A stretch of 64,000 bases of DNA from Panax quinquefolius (GCA_020205615.1 CM035161.1:3960526-4024525), one strand, 5' to 3'. Shown: positions 24,880-36,664, counted from the stretch's first letter. Numbers and translations are program-made. The notes: generated by a model from the sequence alone, not told the origin.

Positions 24880-25434
24880 TGTGACGCCCCCAAAATAGGT
24901 ATACAACACCCATTCTGAGTCGCCAAATACATGGTACAGAAACAACTACAACTTTATTAATACAATTGTCGTGCAATATACGACAACACATAAACGATGA
25001 GTTTAAAAACAAATATTGTATTCTAGACAATATCAACACTCAAATAAGTCCTCATTATAATTATTGATACACTATTTTACAAAATAGTGAGGACTACTAA
25101 AACGACATTCTAGAACCTTCATTCCATACCCCGACTAGTACTCGCTACATTCTCGCCTCCTGAGAAGAAAAATGGAACAAAAAGGAAAAGGGTGAGCTCA
25201 ACTAGCCCAGTAAAGAATATTATGACTAAGATAATATAGAACAAATTATCATTAGTCCTCAACAGGGAAAAATCTTATAGAATATAATAGACAACAAGTT
25301 TCAGATCAATATTCGCAGCGGAAATAATAATTCACAGAAGAGTTACGTAGAGAATGAAATCTACTATTATCTATGAATTTTAAAGTCCATCATCAATATT
25401 TTATCCCTATAACATCAATCAATAAATATCTTGA

Positions 25435-25585
25435 ATCAAATATTCATATTTGCACTACAGGCCAAAGATATTCAACAGTTGGTCATGTTCATCTCAACAC
25501 ATGTACATCTTTGCACTACGGGCCAAAGATATTCATAAGAAATTCAACCATATTTGCACTACAGGCTAAAGATATTTAGTAATAT
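25435..25585 (-). repeat. Three hairpin units in Gyp-1 LTR
   Basis: The units CATATTTGCACTACAGGCCAAAGA, CATCTTTGCACTACGGGCC.. and CATATTTGCACTACAGGC.. are the unexpanded counterpart of the Gyp-2 minisatellite, at about 60-bp spacing. Confidence 0.75.
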
Positions 25586-26158
25586 CATCATTTAGGACTG
25601 AGGATTATAAAAATATTTTAAAGAAAAATAGAATCCAAAGAAAAAAAGAACAAATATTAAGGATTAAATGTGACTTTAAAATAAATCCAAGTTCAAAAAT
25701 ACTTCAGAAATAACCATAGTGGAGTAAAATTCAAGAATGATCAAAACATGGATACAATCAAAGCTAGTATCCATAATAGATATTTTGGATAAAAATGAAA
25801 TTTTAATTTTTCTTTTGAATAATTAATAAGTATTCGTGAATAGTGTCAGAAATCGGAAATAATGTCGTATATCGTGAATAGTAACCCCGACAATTAAAAG
25901 ACAAGAATTTCACAAGAAAAATCTTACCAATATTTAAGCATAATGATATTAGAAGAAATAATATCATTTATAAAAAAAATAACATCCTTACCTCGAAAAG
26001 ACAAAAAGATTTACGATCGGAATAATCGGATATAGTCTTTGAAGGAACTTGCACCGTATAACAACACTCAAAGTATCAAAATACTCACAAGAATAAGCTC
26101 TATAATATAGAGAGAGAAGATTTCAGTTCCTGGTGTGATTTTCAATTCTAACATAAGC

Positions 26159-26171
26159 ACCCTATTTATAG
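26159..26171 (-). promoter_or_regulatory. Probable TATA box of Gyp-1 5' LTR
   Basis: On the minus strand it reads TCCTATAAATAGGG, followed by a leader with AGAGAGAAGATTTC complement near 26110. The position matches that in the other family LTRs. Confidence 0.55.
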
Positions 26172-27171
26172 GAAATTGCTTAGAACACCAAAATAGAAAA
26201 TTTAATAAAATATTAATATAATTATATAAATTTCCTACGCACACCAAGAAAACTGAATTCAACATGTTTAACACTCATGTGGGGCCCACCCAAGTGTAAA
26301 AAACATTTTTCTTTTAAAAAAAATTAAAACTTTAAAAAAACAATTATTCCGGAACTTCGGTACTTCAATAATTCATAATAAATAGCTCTTTTATCACAAA
26401 AATTCAAATCTTATGTCCATTCCATAGGAAATTTAATTCTCTACAACTTTACAGAAGAAAGTTTTTTAAAATTCCAAACAAAAATTGACCGAAATCCACA
26501 CACGGACGAGGGGACTTTCCAATAAGGATTTCTCCTTACTGGCACACAATTAGGTGACCAAACATCTCCTTAGACAGAACTTTCTAGACATTGCCAATAA
26601 TGCTATCTAATAATATTATTCAAATAATATGAATTATTAATTTGATAAAGGAAAATACTATGTAGTGACAATTATTGAAACAACAATAATATAAAATATC
26701 AACACGGCAATTATTGAATCAATAAAATAAAATATTAAACAGTAATTACTGTAACAATTATTGAGTAGTGTCTTCTTACGTAAGAATCAATAATTGGTGC
26801 AATACCGTACATATCTTCTTGTGTTTTAACCAACGAGTATTTCAACAAGATAATACTTGGTAATAACTACGCCAGTTATTTATAAATAACTTATACTTGT
26901 CGCTTTTTTTTCATCCAATCGCTTTTTTTTTATGGGTCCCATATAAATCAAATTTAATGGCCGCATCTAATATTATTCCCCGACAATGAAGAATATTCCA
27001 CGACCAAACGATTATTCCCCCACAACAATGAATATTTTACAACCACTTGCTTATTTAAAATATTTATGCATTTTACCCATAACTAACCACATTAATCAAA
27101 TCAACCCTTACTATTTCAAAATAATAAATAGAAGAAATTCAATTTCATTAATAATAAGTTGGGGTCTTACA

Positions 27172-27640
27172 TTTTGTACTGTTTTACTATAACTGTTCCA
27201 CACATTAACATTACACACATATCCGACATGTTTATATTACTGAAATATAAATAATATTATACTATTATTCTCATCCCTTATTCAAAATCCAGACTTAGGG
27301 TTTTGAATTCATATCTGACATAACCTCCATAGATACCACTATTAATTAAGTTAAAATAATTAACTTAATTAATACAATAAATACATATCATAATATCCAT
27401 ATCATATATACAATAATCATATTTTCATGGAAAATAAATAATAAATATTTTATTACAACATAATTTTATTATAAGAATATAATCTATAATGATCAATAGT
27501 TCTAAAAAAATTTAGTTACATCTAATAAATAATTTATTTATCAGATATATACATATACTTTACTTGCACATATTCCCACCCTTATCTATATATAAAAAAA
27601 ATTATTCGCAAAATTTTTTATTGAAAATATTGGGTTATTA
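27172..27640. other. AT-rich spacer, no gene seen
   Basis: This is AT-rich sequence with no open frame, tandem repeat or recognisable element. It starts with TTTTG, the expected target duplication of Gyp-1. Confidence 0.5.
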
Positions 27641-29775
27641 TAGTTGAGCTGCTAAGATGTCTTTGAGCTTGAACATCTTATGTATTTAGCATCTTGGCGT
27701 GGTCCTCTTTAAATTCTGCCTCTAGTTTGGAACACATCTTCTCCAATGCAGCTGATCTTCACTCTTTTCTGCTCATCTTTATCTGATGTCAGCTATGCAC
27801 CATCACCATCTGGATTTGCTAAGTGTCTGAGCTTTTGGTAGACTTCGTCTGGCACTTAGCAATCCTTGAACCCTTCTTGAATGTATTGTAGACATGATTC
27901 TGCATCTGATCTTTTTCAGCTTTTGGTTCATGGTGATCTGTAGAGTGGCTCTCTTGATCTTCTTTGTACTCTGCCGCTTTTCTGAATGCTATCTCATTGG
28001 CCTTCTCGGCTCTCAACTTAGCTGCCATCTTCAGTGGCATTCTCATCTTTTTTTGAGTGAAGCTCTAATCTGTTTAAGTCCTTCTTCAAAGCTACTTCAC
28101 TTCCACCTATGTAGTCTCACTGTCACTGAGATTTGTTCTCTTAATCTCTGGTGGAACTCGTAGAGTCAACAATAACATTCCAACAACTCAACGATTCTGC
28201 AACTTAGCAATCATTAGTTTCTCTTGATCTTTGAAGCTATGTTGATTTATACTCCTTCCCAATCTTCCCGTTGGAAAGTAGCCGTTAAAAGTTTTTTGAA
28301 TTACTTCGCAGATCTCGAGTTATTTGATGTAGACTGCAAATGTGATATGACATGACTTTCTGTCACTGCAGTCTACTATTTCACCTACCCCATCAGAGAT
28401 GTTTCTTTTATATCTTGGACAGGTAGTCGACTTAATTACCTCCTTCTGATTTCTCGATTAGAGGTTGTCCTTTTGCATCGATGCTCTCAATAAGCTTTGT
28501 TCGAATATCAATCTTTAGGTTGAACCGTTGCCAATGCTTCAATCCTCAGTTGTTCGAACTCTACGATTCTGATGCACATCTTCTTGGATCTGATCGTAGT
28601 GTCTAGTTGACAGGCAGAGACAACACTATGATCTTGAAGAGTGTTCATTAGCTCTCCAATGTGGAACACCTCTTCCTTTTCTTGTACAGTGTTTCAATAC
28701 TTCTGTTTGCCTTGACTTCTCTTTGATACTGAAGGCTTGACTCTTTGTTCTGACCCCTTCTGAATAGCAAGACACTTAAGATTTATGGCGTGTCCAGCTC
28801 GTTTTCTCCTTGTGATCTCCCGTTCACTTATCATCAATGGACTGACTCAATGCTTAATCACTTTAGCCTTGTTCTTCAGAAGCTGACCAGTATCTCTGTG
28901 TGCACTCCATCAATTTTTTCTTTGTTTGGCAAACACTACGATCCTGGTTTCTTCCAAGATCGTTGTCTTCTGTTTACTTGATAACCATCGCCTTTGCCGA
29001 CTTTCCTTGGTCGATTCTTTGAAGTCTTTTTCTGATCAACTTGTGGAAGACTTCATCTTGAATGACTTCACAACTCAATCTGGATACTGATTAGGTTGAT
29101 GCTTAGATCTTCTGTTAACTTGCATGACATTCGTTGAGTGTTTTCTGATTTCCTTCAGGTGGGATGTATCTTTGCAGTACCAACCAGAGACTTCATTCCT
29201 TTGGATATTCTGGGAGTGCTCATTTGTTGAGAATCGTATTTGCTCTACGATTCTGCCTTGGCGTTTTGAACACATCTGTTGAAATCTTAGTTCTACACTC
29301 TACGATTCAGCTTCGGCTGTGTAGACACTACGACTCCGAGATCAGATCTTGACACTCTACGATTTCTGACTTTGTGTTCGTTGTCTTCATCTGATCTTGC
29401 TCTACTACGATCTCTGCCTCTGATATGATCAGTAGACTCTACGACTCTGAGTGTAGTCTACGATTCTTGACTTGGCTTCGACATCAGTAGACTCTACAAC
29501 TTAGAAAGTAGTCTACGATTCTTAACTCGCTTCTAGATGCTCTCATTCGGCTCGTAAGCGCGCGTCTCTGACCCAACATGACTTCTTCAGCAAACTACGG
29601 CTCTTAGGAAGCTCTACTCGACACTCTACGATCCTTCCTCGTCTCTCTAGGCAGTCTATGAACTCCGAGATCTACTATCTTGCAGACTACAATTTTGCCT
29701 TGATAGCTCTCGAGTTTTTCTTGACTCTCCTGGCAGACTATGATTTCTGGTGCAGTGCTCGACGATTAGACAAGC
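27640..29775 (-). pseudogene. Unidentified decayed coding-like region with CTACGATTCT repeats
   Basis: Base composition here is clearly less AT-rich than the surroundings. The minus strand gives charged, coding-like segments, for example near 27819-28046 (KMAAKLRAEKANEIAFRKAA) and near 29075-29275. No family is recognised. From about 29235 to 29765 the plus-strand word CTACGATTCT or a close variant recurs about fifteen times at 15-60 bp spacing. It could be the remnant of a repeat-rich host gene or of an unrecognised transposon. Calling it coding is an inference from composition only. Confidence 0.3.
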
Positions 29776-29784
29776 CTATCTATT

Positions 29785-29965
29785 ACATCATTAGATCAAC
29801 CTAACATGCTTGATCTTTCTATATTTATAGTCCTTGTACATCATTTCTTTTTAAGGACTTTACAAAGCTATTTTGCTTATGTAGGATCAACCTAACACAT
29901 TTGATCAATTCATTCTAAGTCCTTGTACATATATTTCTATCATCTATCAAAGGACTTTACAACTT
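29785..29965. repeat. Tandem duplication of about 100 bp
   Basis: The series GATCAACCTAACA..TTGATC, AGTCCTTGTACAT and AAGGACTTTACAA occurs twice in succession, with moderate divergence. Confidence 0.65.
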
Positions 29966-30029
29966 TCCTTAATACAAGCATACTTGCATATTCATTCATA
30001 TATATATCATAATCAAATCATATGTAAAT

Positions 30030-30492
30030 AGGAATATCATTCACATGTTTATTCTTGACAAAATATAATTCTCAATTGGAGACAATGGAGATAATTATAT
30101 GGCAAGAGATGACTCACAATTGGAAAGAACATGATAACAATCTTCTCATTTTTCTTTGGGGTCTATTGGGTCAACCAAGGATAATTCTCAAGTCATATGA
30201 TATCTATTACAACTTAGATGCATGGCCTCCCATGTACGAAGGTTTTCTCGAGCATTTTCCAAATATTTTAATTTCTAAAACAGTTATTGACTGTACCTTT
30301 ATGTAAGGTATCAATGTGAGGTGTTATCCAAGTAAAGGGATGAGAGTCACAGTTGTTATTAAAACTCACAGTATATGTGTTGTCGTATTTTGCACGACAA
30401 TTGTAATAATGAAGTTATAGTTGTTTCATGTACCATGTATATGGCGACTCTGAATGGGTTGGGTGGATTGAACCTATTTTGGGGGTGTCATA
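30030..30492 (+). repeat. 3' end of a plus-strand Gyp-family LTR
   Basis: The end TATTTTGGGGGTGTCATA and the upstream block with ATGTACCATGTATATGGCGACTCTGAATGG are the plus-strand form of the first 200 bp of the Gyp-2 LTR. No primer site follows, so the copy is broken. The segment 30055-30306 is an open frame related to 8312-8560 (FLWGLLGQPRI, WPPMYEGFLEHFPNILISKT). Confidence 0.75.
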
Positions 30493-32316
30493 GAAGCCCT
30501 TATCGGAATGCCCCCTCTTTCCTATGAATGATCTGGTTGTTAATATTGTGAGTTATAATATTAATGATGAATAATTGTTGAAAGATTAAAAATGTGTTTA
30601 TTGAAGATAAGTGATTTGTGATAAATATTTATTCAATTTTTGATGTAAATAAAGGGGTAGTTTTTTATTGGCTAAACATTTTTTTCATTTTTAATATTGG
30701 TATTCCCTTCATAGAGGGGTATCCTTTGATTGTCTAACCTTTCTTTTCTTTTAATATTGCTAGGAGGGTACTCCCTTATTGGTTGTTTCAAATGGCATGC
30801 TGATGAATTTCAAACCGTGATTTTTTCGTGTACATCTGTGATTTTCTTAAATAGTGTCCTATCATTCTCTTATAAATATGATGCTTAGTTAAGAAATGAA
30901 AATTACACCAGAATCAAAGAATTCTTCTTTTATAATATTGAGCGTATTTCTCTTGAGTTTAAGGAAACATGAGTGTAGCAAATAGTGCAAATTTTCTTCA
31001 AGAATATGCCCTCTCCTTTTAAGGTAAGAGATATTATTTTCATTCAATATTCGTAAGAAATAATATTTTCTTCCATACTCTGTATTATGTAAGTAATATT
31101 ATTTCATTTCATATTCCTAAATCTACACCTATTTTGATAAGTATTGCTTCTATACTCCTTAAAATTAGTAGAATATCCTTGAATTTTGCGATTCATTTAG
31201 TATCGTTTCACAAAAATATTTTTCTGAACTTCAGTGTTAAATTTTAATCTTTTCATACCGGAGTACTATTCATGGGTACTATTCATACATACGACACTAT
31301 TCATATATACGGTACTATTCATACATACGGTACTATTCACTACAAAAATTGATTTCTTTTCTATCCAAATTATTTTTGATACATGAATATCATTCTTGAA
31401 TTTTACTCCACAAATTCGTTATCATGTTGACAATTTGGACATTCTTAAACTCTGAATAAATTGAATTATAAATCTTTAATATTTATCCTTAATCTCACTT
31501 GATTGATTTCTTATATCATTGTAATCATCCTCATGCTTATATTGTGGTGAAAGTCATCTTTGGCCCGTAGTGCATAGATGGACTGTTGATTAGTATGATT
31601 ATGACTAGGAATTATGTATCACTATAATCATGAACTATAATGTTACAAATGATATGATAAAAGTCTTATTTGGCTCGTAGTGCATAGATGAATAGTTGTT
31701 TGGCATGGTCATGACCACTGATGATATATAATAACGAATATCCTTGGCCCGTATTGCATGGATAATTCGTGGATGTGGATGATTTATTGAGTTGTGTTAC
31801 AGAGATAAAATATTGATGATGGACTTTTAAATCATAGAAGATAGTAAACATCATGCTCTACTTGTCTCTTCTAATGGATTATTTGTTCCGCTGCAGTTAA
31901 ACTTACTGTCTATTGTATTCTATCAATTTTTATACCGTTAAGACTAAGGACAATCTGTTCTACATTATCTTAGTCATAATATTAATTCTTTATTAAGCTA
32001 GTTGAGCTCATATTTTTCTTTCATTATTTTCTTCAAGAAATGAGAATATAGTTGGGACTAGTCGGGGAATGGAGTGACGGTCCAAGATGGTTGCTATAGT
32101 AGTCCTCACTATTCTATAAAATAGTATGAAAATAATTGTAATGAGGACTTTATTTGAGTTTGGATATTGTCTACGAGATAATATTTATATTGAAACTCAG
32201 CTATTGTTTTATCGTATTTTGCACGACAGTTGTATAAATTAAGTTTGTATTTAAATTATGTACCATGTATTTGGCGATTCAGAATGAGTTGTGTATATCT
32301 ATTTTGGGGCGTCACA
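30493..32316 (+). repeat. Plus-strand Gyp-family LTR lacking its start
   Basis: It joins the preceding fragment directly and begins in mid-LTR. It contains the TATA-like CTTATAAATATG at 30870, the hairpin words CTTTGGCCCGTAGTGCATAGATG near 31558, 31668 and 31743, and ACTATTCATA repeats at 31265-31340. It ends ATTTTGGGGCGTCACA, the same terminus as the Gyp LTRs. No internal region or partner LTR is present. Confidence 0.75.
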
Positions 32317-32805
32317 AAAAATACAAATAAATAAAATTTAAATACATTTGAGTCTAATTTTCCTATCAACATAGAATAACACGAATATGGAACGATGGAG
32401 TATAATTTTATATATAATAATATTTTATAATTAACATAATTTTACAAAAATAATAATAATTTTAAATGGATGGATTTAAATCATAATCTGTATTGTTAGA
32501 TCAAGTGGACCATGAGACAGAATAATGATCTATTACATTATGAATGAATCAAATCATTGATCCATTTATCACACTTGGTGGATCAGATCAGAGATTTGTT
32601 CAGATCTAACTGATTGATAGACCTACTTCAGACCATCATCAAATTATATCTTTAATTTTAAAACTCATAACATATGTGATGTTATAATAGTAATAATAAT
32701 TGGTTAATAATATTGAAAACTAGTACAAACAATAACCGAAGTGAATGCAGATCCGAGAGTGGGTAGAATGAGATCATAGATAGTAGCGGTAGGTCCTAGT
32801 AGGAA
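32317..32805. other. Spacer 3' of the DUF3774 gene
   Basis: This is AT-rich spacer with no element recognised. It should include the 3' untranslated region of the minus-strand gene ending at 32806. Confidence 0.4.
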
Positions 32806-33174
32806 TTAAAATCTAACGGAATTGGGACCCCAACAGCTCAAGTGGATGACTTTATTGAGGGACTCCTCTGTTTTCATCAACCTCTGATCTTTCCTCCCCA
32901 TATTATTAGTCGAAGCTGAAGAAGAGAGATGAGGAGGGGAAATGACGATGATGCCAAGGTTGGCCTTGGCATGTTGGTGCAGCAACCTGAGGGCGTAATT
33001 CCATCGACAGAAGCCTAATTGATTTTTCAATGCCTCTACCGCTCTAATGCTTGCTGCCACTATCCATGCTTTTCTTGCACCTGCTCCAACACTACTGTTA
33101 ACGCCAGGATCTTCTGCCACGTCCCAATCACGTAAGACGCCCTGATCCTGCACAGTAAACACGATAAACACCAC
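32806..33174 (-). CDS. DUF3774 wound-responsive family protein, now fused in frame to an LTR-derived N-terminus
   Basis: The gene body (32806-33095) encodes the characteristic ARKAWIVAASIRAVEALK, then FCRWNYALRLLHQHAKAN, and the terminal LSCWGPN of small plant DUF3774 (wound-induced) proteins, which are about 90 residues long. The family's biochemical role is not established; members are induced by wounding or stress. The Tat-1 element is inserted two to three codons after the expected start. The adjoining LTR supplies an upstream in-frame ATG at 33174, adding about 26 LTR-encoded residues (starting MVFIVFTVQDQ) before the family sequence. The C-terminus has four extra residues (SVRF) after the usual GPN. 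Whether the fusion is expressed is unknown. If it is not, this is a pseudogene created by insertion. Confidence 0.82.
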   Translation of the reverse strand: MVFIVFTVQDQGVLRDWDVAEDPGVNSSVGAGARKAWIVAASIRAVEALKNQLGFCRWNYALRLLHQHAKANLGIIVISPPHLSSSASTNNMGRKDQRLMKTEESLNKVIHLSCWGPNSVRF

Positions 33175-33749
33175 AAGCTTGACGGCGGTTCCGTCGGGGG
33201 ATAGCTCAGGCGTGAGAGTCAGTATACGTGTTCACAAGGTTAAACAATGGAGGAATATAATGTCTAGTGTCTTGAGAGAGAAATAATAATTCTCTGTGTA
33301 TATGTGATTATGAATGAAGAAGTGTATTAGAGCGCACTTTCTTTGTGAAGACTTCCTTTGCTAAGTTATACTCTCTTTTGCTTCGGATTATGCTGCACCC
33401 ACTATTACCCCGACACCCCTTGATCTCGATGGGTTCCACCGATCGCATATAGTTTATCCACCGCTTTTTGGTCATCGTTCCCACCGCCCACGGTTATAAT
33501 CCCATCCACATTAATGCACGGTGTTCTCTAGTCAACCGTCATGTTTTTTCATCATTACAAGTCAAAGATGTAGATATTTAAATATATGATGGGTCGACCC
33601 ACCGATTGGGTCCGATACTGAAGGACTTAATAAAGATAATAAAGTGACTAGATCCAATAATGTCAACACCCAATAATGAAGACCCAATGGACTAATCAAT
33701 ATGTAGGCCCAATCCATTCTATCCAATAGAGAAATATCACGACCCAATA
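33096..33749 (-). repeat. Tat-1 3' LTR (next to the DUF3774 gene body)
   Basis: It runs in plus orientation from TGTTAACGCCAG to ATCACGACCCAATA and matches 37342-38002. A TATA-like ATATTTAAATAT on the minus strand lies near 33577-33595. Transcription starting here would read into the DUF3774 frame. Confidence 0.88.
33577..33595 (-). promoter_or_regulatory. TATA-like box in Tat-1 3' LTR
   Basis: CATATATTTAAATATC on the minus strand lies about 400 bp upstream of the in-frame ATG at 33174. The same box occurs in the partner LTR near 37826-37840. Confidence 0.4.
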
Positions 33750-33779
33750 TTGCCCCTAGTTTTTATTAAACAGAGATTT

Positions 33780-34735
33780 AATAGAAACTATAAATGGCAT
33801 CGGCTCAGACAAAAAGAACTAATATAAGACCAATGAAGGCCCAAAATACGGCTTTTATCAAGCCCATATGGTGAATATCAAATGGCAACATCGCTTAAGA
33901 TTGAAGTCCATTTAAAGAGCCCGCCCAAATTTAACATACAACAACAAATATTTCACCGCCTCTCGAACAACCCAAACCTTCGCCACAAAAACCATTCTCT
34001 TCTCAAATCTAGGCTCAAGTCAGAGCGACATCGATGATCATCGGTTCGGCAATAATTCCATCATGGAACCGATGGGTGAAGGAGTGATATACCGCTAAAA
34101 GGAAGTTGAGATTTGACCATCAATCTGAATCGATCGATTAATATTGGTCATCTGCAGTAAAACATTGTCTTCGTGTGTTTCCGCCCCAAATACAAAGAAG
34201 CCAAAAGGATACCAAGATAATGCCAAGAGAATGCCAAGATAATACCGAAGATAATACCGAAGAGAATGCCGAAGAGAATGCCGAAGGGAATAACGAAGGA
34301 AAAAAGCCATTCTGAAGTTTATGTTTGGCAAAAGGAAAGAATCAACCTTGACATTGTTCTTCTCAACAATGAATGCCTTCTGAAGGATATCGACAAGGTC
34401 AAAGAAGAACCGAAAAGCGACCAAGGCCACTCATCGAGTCATCAACGATATAAATTCCGATCCGTCTGCTAAAGGATCAAAGCATCTGCACATCGTCAAG
34501 CTCAAGAAGAGCTCAAAGAGCTTCGCCCTTAGAGATTTGGGTCCGCCATCGACCTAAGACTTTCGTAAGGAGATACTGGTAATACGTAAAATCCGCCGAA
34601 ATGAACAATAAGATCGCCCATATGTATGCCAAAGGATATGAAATCAAAGTAAAGGCAAGAAAAAGCTCGGGCAAGGTAGATCCATCTCTTCTAGACTCTT
34701 TAGATGGTGACGATGACAAGGAAGAAGCCTAAAGA
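33780..34735 (+). pseudogene. Antisense coding-like block of Tat-1
   Basis: On the strand opposite to pol, a TATA-like ACTATAAATGG at 33788 is followed by a leader. A lysine- and glutamate-rich coding-like segment follows, with a 12-bp repeat (AATGCCGAAGAG and variants, 34210-34305). It ends in an acidic tail (SLDGDDDKEEA, stop near 34730). Frames change several times. Tat-lineage elements such as Retand are known to carry an extra ORF antisense to pol in this position, so that identity is inferred. No domain is recognised. Confidence 0.4.
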
Positions 34736-35164
34736 TGACCTCTCCTTATCTTTAGTCAGTAGAACTTTCTCGTAAAAATTCTAACTTGTTGTGAATAGCT
34801 AATATTTAAAATATCAACTTCACGCCTTATTACTTCGAATGAACATTTCTTGTCAATAATTCAAAGATCAATTAAATTGTATGAACTTAACTTAGACATG
34901 AACTAGATAAGGCGATAATGATTAATTTATGAAATGAAGTGAATCAATTTAATGGATAGAATTTAATGAACAATATTGAATGAAATCGAACTCAACACTT
35001 GAACAAAATAAAGTAATGTATACTTATCGCTTCAAGTGTGAGATCGGTCATATGTGAGGTGAATTTGGATGATCCTCCTCAGACCATCGAAATCTTGCTT
35101 ACCACTCGGGGTAGAACAAGTATATAAGGACCAAGATATAAGATCAAGATATAAGGATCAAGAT

Positions 35165-35650
35165 ATAAGGATCAATAGTGACCATTGATTTACCACCTGG
35201 TAAAATCAATATAGGATCATAAGGACCTTGGGCTACCATCGAATGGCCAAATGAGTCCTACCATACCTCCTTACACCATAAGTGACCATTGATTTACCAC
35301 CTGGTAAAATCAATATAGGATCATAAGGACCTCGGGCTACCATCGAATGGCCAAATGAGTCCTACCATACCTCCTCCTTACACCATAGTGACCTTTCTGG
35401 ACCAATAATGACCATCGACTTACCACCGATAAGATCAATATAGGATCAAAAGGACACAGGGCTACCATCGAATGGCCAAATGAGTCCTACCATACCTCCT
35501 TACACCATAGTGACCTTCTGGACCAATAGTGACCATCGACTTACCACCACTCGATAAGATCAATATAGGATCAAAAGGACCTGGGCTACCATCGAATGGC
35601 CAAATGAGTCCTACCATACCTCCTTACACCATAGTGACCTTAGGACCGGG
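35165..35650. repeat. Tandem repeat block 1 of Tat-1 (about 104-126 bp unit)
   Basis: There are about four copies of a unit containing GACCATTGATTTACCACC, GGGCTACCATCGAATGGCC and GAGTCCTACCATACCTCC. The unit includes the small palindromes TACCACCTGGTA and CCATCGAATGG. Tandem arrays between pol and the 3' LTR are a known property of Tat elements. Confidence 0.85.
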
Positions 35651-35689
35651 ATCAATAGTGCAAAAGTGAATGTGGATGAGCCACCTAAT

Positions 35690-36664
35690 CATGTCATCTT
35701 GACTCCACGGTTCTTTCATGAATATCCCTCGCCAAGTGCTTTATAGGCCAACAACTTCGGTCAAATGATCGCTTGCGGATGTCTTTGTGAATTTCAAGAA
35801 GAACATACTCTTTGGATGGAACCAAATGTTTGAGTAATGATGACGAAAAAGGTCCTTCGATAAAGATTCTCATCAATGAGAACAAAGTTGACACTCTTGT
35901 AATTGGTTTTCTTTGCAAAGACCGATCCGGAAGGAAAGACGCCATCCGCCATCAAAGTTATAAGCATCTGTAGTGGCCAACTTCGATAATGCATCAAGAA
36001 TCGGAATTGTTATTGTGATCGACCCTTGATAGCTTCTTTCTCGATGTCCAAAATAGAATATCCATCTGCATGTAATGTCCACGAGCTCGCGCTTCAAGAA
36101 GAACTCGCAACGGCTTTGTCGATTCCTCGCTTTCTCTTTAACTATTATTAGCTTCGTAAAAGAATTGTCCGACCATAATGTCAACCGACTTTGGAAATAT
36201 TTACCAAGTGTTCAATTTCCAAGAGTGCGACTTATTGATCTCTTTGGTGACGAGTCCTTCATCATGCGAGAGAACACTCAAGGCAGTACCTTTTTTTTTG
36301 CATCTCTGGATGAATATATTCTTGAATTGCTCCTCATCCGCTTTGTGCCATAGTCCCGAGAACCCCTAGGATGAGGTATCCTCTTCTTGATGCTTAGGAA
36401 TATGGGTGCATTTTGTGTCTTGAATCTGAACCCCGACAAACTTTTGGCGGGCATCTCCGAAGAAAAGTATCTATAGGCTGCAGTGCCCCCCGGGGACTCT
36501 CTGGAGTGTGATTTCGGATATACTTGGTGAAACTCTCCGTCACGGTGATGAGGATACTCGAGGTATGCCTTATTTGTATTCTCGAGGTGCAGCTCCTGGA
36601 TCGATCTCTTCGTCTGCGCGACCATAATCCCAAACCGATAGTATGGATACCCTTCTTCGGTCAA
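35690..36664 (-). pseudogene. Tat-1 pol remnant (RNase H end to integrase zinc region)
   Basis: Minus-strand pieces in different frames include DALSKLATTDA (the RNase H end motif ADALSKLA) near 35980. Next come VNFVLIDENLYRRTF near 35890 and LEIHKDI and WPIKHLARDI near 35720-35810. These correspond to the VDDVLYRRGY, EIHEG and YYWPTM..DA parts of the gypsy integrase zinc region. Everything upstream of RNase H and the integrase core are missing or unrecognisable. Confidence 0.55.

Larger units (their letters stand above)
1..27171 (-). mobile_element. Gyp-1: Ty3/gypsy chromovirus-like LTR retrotransposon (outer element of the nest)
   Basis: This is a minus-strand element. Its right (5') LTR is 24880-27171 and its left (3') LTR is visible only as 1-685. 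The internal region is 21368-24879 plus 686-703, separated by the insertion of Copia-1. Read on the minus strand, the order is LTR, a primer site resembling the initiator-Met tRNA type (TTGGTATCAAAGC), gag, protease, integrase with a chromodomain-like tail, polypurine tract, LTR. That order, the primer site and the integrase tail fit the chromovirus (Tekay/Del-like) branch. Reverse transcriptase and RNase H are missing, so this copy cannot move by itself. The right flank TTTTG (27172-27176) should be the target duplication, but its partner lies outside the window. Confidence 0.85.
24880..27171 (-). repeat. Gyp-1 5' LTR
   Basis: The 2292-bp LTR in plus orientation begins TGTGACGCCCCCAAAATAGG and ends TTGGGGTCTTACA. 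Its last 680 bp match 1-685. It shares blocks with the Gyp-2 LTR: the first 180 bp, the block around 25690-25960, the TATA region, and the TCTAGACATTGCCAATAATG block. It contains only three hairpin units. Confidence 0.88.

Noticed and set aside
34095..34430. Minus-strand open frame of about 111 codons in Tat-1
   Set aside because: It is largely the reverse reading of the 12-bp repeat (a monotone Leu/Arg/Tyr pattern). The plus strand looks more coding-like.
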